From: Comamonadaceae bacterium
GTDB taxonomy: Bacteria > Pseudomonadota > Gammaproteobacteria > Burkholderiales > Burkholderiaceae_C
DNA length: 64,000 nucleotides
Assembly: GCA_027484105.1 (NCBI GenBank)
Contig: JAIXUG010000025.1
Coordinates: forward strand, 62,001 to 126,000
Direction: 5' to 3'
A program made the position numbers and the translations under genes. Positions 9,362-15,988 of this stretch are shown in pieces. The first letter of the stretch is position 1. Each line of letters opens with the position of its first letter. Under the pieces are notes generated by a model that saw nothing but the letters and a program-made list of their open reading frames with translations, ran no database searches and was not told the origin of the DNA.

Positions 9362-10726
9362 ATGAACAACGAGCAACTCAAGGCGGATAACGCCCAATAC
9401 CTGTGGCACCCCATGGCCCACCCCGGCGCGATGAAGAAGTCCACGCCTGACATCATCGCCAAAGGCGAGGGCTGCTGGATCTGGGACGTGGACGGTCACA
9501 AGATGCTCGATGGCGTGGGTGGCCTGTGGGCCTGTAATCTGGGCCACAGCAACAAGCCGGTACGCGACGCCATCGTGGCGCAGATGGACGAGCTGCCGTT
9601 TTACAACGTGTTCCGCGGCACCACCCATGTGCGTGCGATCGAGTTGTCCAAAAGGCTGGTCCAATTGATGCAGCCCGAGGGTGTGGCCACGGTGATGTTT
9701 TCTACCGGCGGCTCTGACGCGGTCGAGGGCGCGCTCAAAGTGGCGCGTCAGTATTGGAAGCTCAAGGGTCAGGCAGACCGTTTCAAGTTCATCAGCCTGC
9801 GCCAGGGCTACCACGGGGTGCACTTTGGCGGCATGAGCGTGAACGGCAACACCAATTTCCGCCGCGTTTACGAACCACTGCTGCCAGGCTGCTTTCACAT
9901 CGACACGCCTTGGCTTTATCACAACCCTTACACCGATGATCCCGTTCGCCTGGGTGAAATCTGCGCCGAGCAACTGGAGCGCGAGATCGTGTTTCAGGGG
10001 CCGGACACCGTGGCGGCATTCATTGCCGAGCCGGTGCAGGGCGCGGGCGGTGTGATCGTACCGCCGCCCAACTATTGGCCACTGGTGCGGCAGATTTGTG
10101 ACAAGTATGGCGTGCTCTTGATCGCCGACGAGGTGGTGACCGGCTTTGGCCGCAGCGGCGAAATGTTTGGCACGCGCCTGTGGGGGGTGAACGCCGACAT
10201 GTGGTGCTTGGCCAAGGGCATCTCCTCGGGTTACATCCCACTGGGGGCCACTGCCATCAACCGCCGCATCGCCGAGGTGTTCGACGCCGACACTACGGGC
10301 ACGGCTTCCGTCTCGCACGGCTACACCTACAGCGCGCACCCGATCGCAGCCGCCGCGGCGCTGGCGACGCTCGACCAGATCGAGGCGCTGGACATTCCGG
10401 GCAATGCAGCCCAGGTGGGCGCGCACCTGCAAACCCGTTTGCGCAAACTGGTGGACACCTGCAGCTTTGTGGGCGATGTGCGTGGCGTGGGCCTGATGCT
10501 GGGCATCGAAATGGTCAGCGACAAAGCCAAGCGAACGCCCATGGCCCGCACCAGCGACATCCCTGCGCGGGTGGCCAAAGCCGCCTACAAGGCGGGCCTG
10601 ATGGTGCGCATTTCGGGGCCTAACCTGATCCTGTCACCGCCCCTGGTCATCACCCGCCAGGAGGTGGACTTGATGTGCGACATGCTTGAAGGCGCCTTTG
10701 CTGCTGTGCAGGAGGGCCGCGCATGA
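9362..10726 (+). CDS. Class III (omega-type) aminotransferase
   Basis: 454 residues from the ATG at 9362, 17 bp after the aldehyde dehydrogenase; the frame extends upstream into that gene but MNNEQLKADNAQYLWHPMAHP is a typical N-terminus for this family. The PLP lysine is Lys285 (LAKGISSG) and Asp256 (LLIADEVVTGFGR) contacts the PLP nitrogen. It resembles beta-alanine/omega-amino acid:pyruvate aminotransferases. It would move an amino group from an amine or amino acid intermediate to pyruvate. It shares ATGA with the next gene. Confidence 0.92.
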   Translation: MNNEQLKADNAQYLWHPMAHPGAMKKSTPDIIAKGEGCWIWDVDGHKMLDGVGGLWACNLGHSNKPVRDAIVAQMDELPFYNVFRGTTHVRAIELSKRLVQLMQPEGVATVMFSTGGSDAVEGALKVARQYWKLKGQADRFKFISLRQGYHGVHFGGMSVNGNTNFRRVYEPLLPGCFHIDTPWLYHNPYTDDPVRLGEICAEQLEREIVFQGPDTVAAFIAEPVQGAGGVIVPPPNYWPLVRQICDKYGVLLIADEVVTGFGRSGEMFGTRLWGVNADMWCLAKGISSGYIPLGATAINRRIAEVFDADTTGTASVSHGYTYSAHPIAAAAALATLDQIEALDIPGNAAQVGAHLQTRLRKLVDTCSFVGDVRGVGLMLGIEMVSDKAKRTPMARTSDIPARVAKAAYKAGLMVRISGPNLILSPPLVITRQEVDLMCDMLEGAFAAVQEGRA

Positions 10727-11982
10727 AGAGCCCCGTCATCCTGATCGTCGGCACGGTGGACACCAAGAGCGACGAGATCGGTTTCATGCGTGAACAGGTG
10801 CAGGCCGCTGGTGGCCAAGCGCTCATCATGGACGTGGGGGTGCTGGCCAAAGGGCGGGTCACACCCGATGTGGCCAACACCGATGTGGCCCTGGCGGCGG
10901 GCGTGACGCTGCAGCAAGTGATGGACAGCGGCGATGAAAACAGCGCCATGGCCCTCATGGCTCTTGGGGCCAGCACACTGGCAGCCGAGATGCACCTTGA
11001 AGGGCAGATCGACGGCTTGCTGGTGCTGGGTGGCACCATGGGCACCGACCTGGCGCTTGATGTGGCCAGCAGCTTGCCACTGGGCGTTCCCAAGGTGGTG
11101 TTGTCCACGGTGGCGTTTTCACCCTTGTTGCCGCCCGAGCGCATGCCGCCCGACTTGATGATGGTGCTGTGGGCCGGGGGCTTGTATGGCCTCAACAGCC
11201 TGTGCCAGTCGGCTTTGGCGCAAGCTGCAGGGGCCGTGGTAGGGGCTTGCCTTGTGGCGCGTGCGCCGCGTTTTGCACGACCCGTGGTGGGCATGACTTC
11301 TCTGGGGTCGAGCTGCCTGAAATACATGGTCCAACTCAAGCCAGAACTCGACAAGCGAGGGTTTGATCTGGCGGTGTTCCACACCACAGGCATGGGGGGC
11401 CGGGCGTTTGAATCGCTGGCCGCGCAAGGCCAGTTTGCTTGCGTGATGGACTTCAGTTTGCAGGAAATGGTCAACCAGATGGGTGGCTCCGTGGTCAGCG
11501 CCGGACCTGACCGATTGATGGGTGCTGGCCGCCGAGGCGTGCCGATGATCGTCGCCCCCGGAGCCACCGATCTTGTGGACTACCCGGCATGGGGGAAAAT
11601 GCCTGAGCGCTTTGCAGGGCGCCCATCTCACGACCACAACCGATTGATCGCTTCGGTGGGGATCGATGTCAACATGCGACGGGAATTCGCCCGTGAACTG
11701 GCCAGCCGCTTGCGTCAGGCACAAGGCCCGGTGCATCTGGTGCTGCCACTCCAAGGGATTCAAGAGTGGGACCGTGCCGGCGCACCGTTGCATGATGCCG
11801 AAGGCTTGGCTGGCATGATGGATGAGATGTCGCGCTGCGACTGGGGCTTTGCAGAAGTCTCGCGCATTGATGCGCACATCAACGATGCGGCGTTTGTGCA
11901 GACAGTGCTGGCGGTGTTTGACGACTGGCTGGCCCGTGGATTGTTGATGCCCGCTGTGGCTCAGAAAGTGGCCCATGTCTGA
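10723..11982 (+). CDS. Tm-1-like ATP-binding protein (UPF0261 family)
   Basis: 419 residues. The N-terminus ILIVGTVDTKSDEIGFM matches the family start (GTxDTKxxE), and GMTSLGSSCLKYM, FHTTGMGGRAFE and AGPDRLMGAGRRG are recognisable family blocks. The group includes the plant virus-resistance protein Tm-1; bacterial members have no established enzyme activity. It overlaps the aminotransferase by 4 bp and the HAD gene by 8 bp, so it is clearly part of the operon, yet no Puu- or Ipu-type pathway that I know includes it. Confidence 0.82.
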   Translation: MKSPVILIVGTVDTKSDEIGFMREQVQAAGGQALIMDVGVLAKGRVTPDVANTDVALAAGVTLQQVMDSGDENSAMALMALGASTLAAEMHLEGQIDGLLVLGGTMGTDLALDVASSLPLGVPKVVLSTVAFSPLLPPERMPPDLMMVLWAGGLYGLNSLCQSALAQAAGAVVGACLVARAPRFARPVVGMTSLGSSCLKYMVQLKPELDKRGFDLAVFHTTGMGGRAFESLAAQGQFACVMDFSLQEMVNQMGGSVVSAGPDRLMGAGRRGVPMIVAPGATDLVDYPAWGKMPERFAGRPSHDHNRLIASVGIDVNMRREFARELASRLRQAQGPVHLVLPLQGIQEWDRAGAPLHDAEGLAGMMDEMSRCDWGFAEVSRIDAHINDAAFVQTVLAVFDDWLARGLLMPAVAQKVAHV

Positions 11983-12643
11983 TGTTGCGAGACCCGAAGA
12001 CAAGGCCTTGATTCTGGACTTTGGCGGTGTCATCAGCCGCACCCTGTTTGAAACCCATGCCCTGAGTGAGGCGGCTTTGGGCCTGGCTGCAGGCACGCTC
12101 ACCTGGCAAGGTCCGTTTGCGCCAGAGACCGATACGCTCTGGCAAGCCATGCAGGCCGATCAGATCAGTGAGCGCGACTACTGGCTGCAGCGCACCCGTG
12201 AGGTCGGGCGCTTGCTGGGTGAGGAGTGGACCGAGATGCAAACCTTTGTCCAGCGAGCCCGAGGGTCCGATGTGGCGGCTGTGATCCGGCCTGAAGCGGT
12301 GTCTGTCATTCAGCAGGCCAAGGTGCTGGGCTACAAACTGGGCATTTTGTCGAACGAACTCGATCTTTTTTATGGTGCGGATTTTCGCGAACGACTTCCA
12401 TTGCTCAAGAACTTTGACGTGATCGTGGATGCCACGTACACCGGGATCCTCAAGCCTGATCCACGCGCATATCAGGCGTGTTTGCAGGCCTTGGGTGTCG
12501 TGGCTGTTCAGGCCGTTTTTGTGGACGATCAAGCGCGCAACATCGAAGGCGCAAAAGCTTGTGGTTTGCAGGTGGTGACGTTTGATGTGTTTGAACCTGC
12601 ACAAAGCTTTTCAAAGGCTCTCCAAAGGCTTGCGAATTTATAA
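11975..12643 (+). CDS. HAD-like hydrolase with atypical motif I
   Basis: 222 residues, last gene of the operon. Motif I is LDFGGV with nucleophile Asp15; the usual second Asp two residues on is Gly17. Motif II is LSNE, motif III KPDPRAY and motif IV FVDDQARNI. HAD phosphatases normally need the second Asp as general acid/base, so simple phosphatase activity is doubtful; the motif looks more like the epoxide-hydrolase N-domain or dehalogenase branch. The exact role is unknown. Confidence 0.8.
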   Translation: MSDVARPEDKALILDFGGVISRTLFETHALSEAALGLAAGTLTWQGPFAPETDTLWQAMQADQISERDYWLQRTREVGRLLGEEWTEMQTFVQRARGSDVAAVIRPEAVSVIQQAKVLGYKLGILSNELDLFYGADFRERLPLLKNFDVIVDATYTGILKPDPRAYQACLQALGVVAVQAVFVDDQARNIEGAKACGLQVVTFDVFEPAQSFSKALQRLANL

Positions 12644-12743
12644 GCATCCTTACCCGGTCACTTCTTATTTTTGAAGCGTCACCCAGGTGTCAGATGGCAG
12701 TCAAAACTCTGGAAAACCCTTAGTCAGACCAAACACCTTTATT

Positions 12744-12772
12744 CATTGGGATTGTTTTGCATTCTTTATGAT
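12744..12772 (+). promoter_or_regulatory. Candidate sigma-70 promoter for the second Bug gene
   Basis: A -10-like TATGAT lies at 12767-12772 with a weak -35 (CATTGG, 12744-12749) at 17 bp. A start near 12779 would leave a leader of about 20 bases carrying AGGAGA (12788-12793). The region is AT-rich compared with its surroundings. Confidence 0.4.
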
Positions 12773-12799
12773 GCGCCATCCAACATCAGGAGACTTCCC

Positions 12800-13795
12800 A
12801 TGAAATCCAGCATCAATCTGAGCCAACGGCGCGACTTTTTGAAAGTCGTCTCGGCCGCAGCGGGTTCACTGCCTCTTTGGGCTCAAGCCCAAGGCGCTTG
12901 GCCGACCAAGCCGGTCAACATGATTGTTCCTTTTCCCGCGGGCGGTGGCACCGATGCCTTTGCGCGCCCCATGTCTGCGGCATTTGCCAAGCTGACTGGC
13001 CGTCAAATGATCATTGACAACCGCGGTGGCGCTGGCGGTACTTTGGGCGCGGGCATCGCGGCCAAGGCTGCCCCGGACGGCTACAACTACCTCATGGGGG
13101 CTGTGCACCACACCATCGCGCCCAGCATGTACCCACGCCTGGATTACGACCTGGAGCGCGATCTGGTTCCCTTGATTCAGGTGGCGGCTGTCCCTCAGGT
13201 CTTGGTGGTCAACCCCAAGAAAATCACTTCACCAGATTTCAAGTCATTTCTGGAAATGCTCAAAAAGAGCCCTGGCCGTTTGAACTATGGCTCTGCCGGT
13301 AGCGGCACATCGCACCATTTGGCCGGTGAGTTGTTCAAGCTCCAAACCAAGACATTCATCACCCACATTCCTTACCGTGGCGCAGGCCCTGCATTGCAAG
13401 ACCTGATTGGGGGCAACGTGGACATGATGTTTGACGGTCTCGGGTCTTCGGCTGCCCACATCAAGGGTGGACGCATCAAGGCCTTGATGGTCTCTGGCAC
13501 CAAGCGCAATGCGGCGTTCCCCGATGTGCCTTGCTCCAGCGAATTGGGCTTGCCCGATTACACGGTCTCCACCTGGTATGGCGTTTGGGCCCCGAGAGGC
13601 ATCACGCCAGATGCCCAGGCCAAGGCGATTGAAGAATTCCGACGTGCTTGCCTGACCGATGAAGCCAAAGCCGTGTGGACCAACCAAGGTGCAGAGTTCC
13701 CCAACCTCACGGGTGCTCAGTTCGAAGCTTTCATCAAGAAAGAATTGACCAAGTGGTCCCAAGTGGTGAAGGCCTCGGGCGCCAAACTCGATTGA
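12800..13795 (+). CDS. Bug/TctC-family periplasmic binding protein with Tat-like signal
   Basis: 331 residues from the ATG at 12800, chosen for the AGGAGA site 7 bp upstream; the open frame extends 43 codons further 5' without a site. The N-terminus carries QRRDFLKVVSAAAG, a twin-arginine export motif, followed by a hydrophobic stretch and AQAQ. Mature-chain hallmarks PVNMIVPFPAGGGTDAF, YGSAGSGTSHH, HIPYRGAGPALQDLIGG and NVDMMFDGL define the family. It is followed by a terminator and a malonyl-CoA synthetase gene, so malonate or a similar acid is a reasonable ligand guess. Confidence 0.9.
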   Translation: MKSSINLSQRRDFLKVVSAAAGSLPLWAQAQGAWPTKPVNMIVPFPAGGGTDAFARPMSAAFAKLTGRQMIIDNRGGAGGTLGAGIAAKAAPDGYNYLMGAVHHTIAPSMYPRLDYDLERDLVPLIQVAAVPQVLVVNPKKITSPDFKSFLEMLKKSPGRLNYGSAGSGTSHHLAGELFKLQTKTFITHIPYRGAGPALQDLIGGNVDMMFDGLGSSAAHIKGGRIKALMVSGTKRNAAFPDVPCSSELGLPDYTVSTWYGVWAPRGITPDAQAKAIEEFRRACLTDEAKAVWTNQGAEFPNLTGAQFEAFIKKELTKWSQVVKASGAKLD

Positions 13796-13814
13796 ACTTT
13801 GGACTGACTTCTGC

Positions 13815-13837
13815 GGGCCTGTGACCAGGCCCTTTTT
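13815..13837 (+). terminator. Rho-independent terminator after the Bug gene
   Basis: A 7-bp perfect stem GGGCCTG / CAGGCCC (13815-13821 with 13826-13832) closes a TGAC loop and is followed by five T. It lies 19 bp after the Bug stop and 20 bp before the malonyl-CoA synthetase ATG, so the second gene is either read through at reduced level or has a promoter inside the Bug gene. Confidence 0.85.
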
Positions 13838-13857
13838 CACGTTTGATTTTTGCCACC

Positions 13858-15402
13858 ATGACCCAAGACAATCTGTTTGTTGCCCTCAGGGCTTCGTTTC
13901 CATCGGATCTCAAAACGGTGGCGGTTCAGACCGATGAAGGCCTTCAATACAGTTGGTTGGATTTGGAGCGGTCTACCGCCATGGTGGCCAACTTGCTCCA
14001 ATCCCTTGGTTTGCCAGAGGGCAGCCGGGTGGCCGTGCAGGTCGAAAAATCCGTCGAAGCCTTGATCATGTATTTGGCCACCTTGCGTGCGGGGTATGTG
14101 TTTTTGCCCTTGAACACCGCCTACCAAACCGCCGAAATCGAGTACTTCATTGGCAATGCTGAGCCCGCCGTGGTGGTGTGCAGTGGTGCCAACTTTGCTT
14201 GGGTCAGCAAGATCGCCTTCAAGGCGGGAACGCAGCATGTCTTCACCCTCAACGAAGACCGTACCGGCAGCTTGCTGGACCGCGCCGCCTTGCAAAGCGA
14301 CCGTCACACCCCCGTGCAACGCCGTGCGGACGATTTGGCGGCCATTTTGTACACCAGTGGGACTACGGGGCGCAGCAAGGGGGCCATGCTGACCCACGGC
14401 AACATGCTCAGCAACGCGCTGACACTCAAGGACTACTGGGGCTGGGAAAAGGGGGATGTGCTGATCCATGCCTTGCCCATTTTTCATGTGCACGGGCTGT
14501 TTGTGGCCATTCATGGCGCCTTGATCAATGGCAGCAAGATGATCTGGATGGCGAAATTCGACCCCAAGCGGGCCATTTCCTATATGCCGCAGGCCACCGT
14601 GTTCATGGGCGTGCCCACGCTGTATGTGCGCATGCTGGCCGAGCCTGCGCTTGACAAAGCGGCGGTGAAAAACATGCGCTTGTTCATTGCCGGGTCTGCA
14701 CCCTTGTTGATTGAAACCTTCACCGAATGGCAAGAGCGCACAGGGCACACGATTTTGGAGCGCTATGGCATGAGCGAGACCGCCATGTTGACCTCCAACC
14801 CCTATGCGGCCGACAAGCGCTATGCCAAGCAATCTGAGCGGCGCGGTGGCACGGTGGGTTTTCCATTGCCGGGTGTGGATCTGCGAGTGCATGGCGACGA
14901 CGGACAAAAGCTGCCCGTGGGCGAGATCGGTGCCATTCAGGTCAAAGGACCAAATGTCTTCAAGGGCTATTGGCGCATGCCCGAAAAAACGGCCGAAGAA
15001 TTCACCGCCGACGGCTTCTTTAAAACCGGTGACGTGGGCAAAGTCGACGAACGCGGTTATGTGACCATCGTGGGCCGCAGCAAAGACCTGATCATCAGTG
15101 GCGGCTACAACGTTTACCCGGCCGAGATCGAGGGCTACATCAACGACATGAAGGGTGTGGCTGAAAGCGCCGTGGTCGGCGTGCCGCACCCGGACTTTGG
15201 TGAGGTGGGGGTGGCCGTGGTGACGCTCAAGCCCGGCGCATCGGTGCAGCCTGAGTCCGTTTTGGCCGAACTCAAGGCCAAGTTGGCCAATTTCAAGATC
15301 CCCAAGCGCTGCTTTGTGGTGCCCGAGCTGCCTCGCAACACCATGGGCAAGGTGCAAAAAAACCTGTTGCGCGAGAAATACAAAGGTCTTTTTTCCGTCT
15401 GA
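13858..15402 (+). CDS. matB: Malonyl-CoA synthetase-like acyl-CoA ligase
   Basis: 514 residues from the ATG at 13858 (a TTG at 13843 is also in frame; neither has a clear ribosome site). ANL-superfamily motifs: phosphate loop YTSGTTGRSKG, GSAPL, ERYGMSE, TGDVGKVDERGYVTIVGR and the C-terminal GYNVYPAEIE hinge with NTMGKVQKN carrying the catalytic Lys. The overall pattern (LPIFHVHGLF, MSETAMLTSNP) is that of MatB, which makes malonyl-CoA from malonate, CoA and ATP. A malonyl-CoA decarboxylase, the usual partner, is not in the window. Confidence 0.82.
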   Translation: MTQDNLFVALRASFPSDLKTVAVQTDEGLQYSWLDLERSTAMVANLLQSLGLPEGSRVAVQVEKSVEALIMYLATLRAGYVFLPLNTAYQTAEIEYFIGNAEPAVVVCSGANFAWVSKIAFKAGTQHVFTLNEDRTGSLLDRAALQSDRHTPVQRRADDLAAILYTSGTTGRSKGAMLTHGNMLSNALTLKDYWGWEKGDVLIHALPIFHVHGLFVAIHGALINGSKMIWMAKFDPKRAISYMPQATVFMGVPTLYVRMLAEPALDKAAVKNMRLFIAGSAPLLIETFTEWQERTGHTILERYGMSETAMLTSNPYAADKRYAKQSERRGGTVGFPLPGVDLRVHGDDGQKLPVGEIGAIQVKGPNVFKGYWRMPEKTAEEFTADGFFKTGDVGKVDERGYVTIVGRSKDLIISGGYNVYPAEIEGYINDMKGVAESAVVGVPHPDFGEVGVAVVTLKPGASVQPESVLAELKAKLANFKIPKRCFVVPELPRNTMGKVQKNLLREKYKGLFSV

Positions 15403-15439
15403 ATCCAGGCATTGCGTTCAGGTGCGTGAGCACCTGTGG

Positions 15440-15883
15440 TTAACGCAGGACCAAGACGGGTATGTGTGAATGCGTCAGCACTTGCTGTGTTTCACTGCCT
15501 AACAAGAGTCGTTTGATCCCTTTGCGACCGTGTGAAGCCATCACGATCAGGTCGGCTTTGTGCTTTTTGGCGGCGGCAATGATGGCGTCCGACACCACAT
15601 CGGATTTGAGGGTGATGGCCTGGGTGCTGACCGCTTTGCCCTTGGCTTGCTTTTCGATGGAGGCCAGCTGGGCCCGCGCTGATTCGGTCCATTGCTTTTC
15701 CACCCGTGAAATTTCTTCGGCCGACAGGGGGATGCTGCCCTCAAAGTAAGCCTGAGGGTAGCGCGGTACGACCTTCAGGGCGATGAGTTCGGCGCCGCAG
15801 GTGGCGGCCAGCGCAATCGCGCTGTTCACGGCTTTTTTGGACAGGGTGGATCCATCGGTGGCCACGAGAATGCGTTGGTACAT
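15440..15883 (-). CDS. Universal stress protein (UspA family)
   Basis: 147 residues from the ATG at 15883, preceded by AGGAG. Starts MYQRILVATDGS, the Usp strand-1 signature, and ends with MASHGRKGIKRLLLGSETQQVLTHSHIPVLV, containing the G-2x-G-9x-G(S/T) ATP-binding motif, so an ATP-binding type. It is divergent from ccoI. The FNR box at 15941-15954 is centred about 41.5 bp upstream of a start site that would give a 23-base leader, so it is probably induced at low oxygen. Confidence 0.9.
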   Translation of the reverse strand: MYQRILVATDGSTLSKKAVNSAIALAATCGAELIALKVVPRYPQAYFEGSIPLSAEEISRVEKQWTESARAQLASIEKQAKGKAVSTQAITLKSDVVSDAIIAAAKKHKADLIVMASHGRKGIKRLLLGSETQQVLTHSHIPVLVLR

Positions 15884-15940
15884 GTTGCGCTCCTGAGCGA
15901 AGTGAAAAACCCAGCATAAAAGGCGCTGCGTCACCATCAC

Positions 15941-15954
15941 TTGATGCAGGTCAA
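15941..15954. promoter_or_regulatory. FNR box between usp and ccoI
   Basis: TTGATGCAGGTCAA matches the FNR consensus TTGAT-N4-ATCAA at 9 of 10 half-site bases. Class II spacing (centre at -41.5) predicts a usp start at about 15906 on the minus strand. In the other direction it predicts a start at about 15989, exactly at the ccoI ATG. Confidence 0.75.
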
Positions 15955-15988
15955 GCTTTGCGCCCTGGCGGTGGCTTATCTTCAAAAC

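Noticed and set aside
13837..15357. 506-codon open frame antisense to matB
   Set aside because: Shadow of matB, whose ANL motifs are complete; its composition (His/Gln-rich) is typical of antisense frames.
15413..15447. Hairpin between matB and usp as a bidirectional terminator
   Set aside because: CAGGTGC/GCACCTG with flanking TGCGTT/AACGCA forms a stem, but it has a 5-base bulge, no T-run, and overlaps the usp stop codon; too weak to call.
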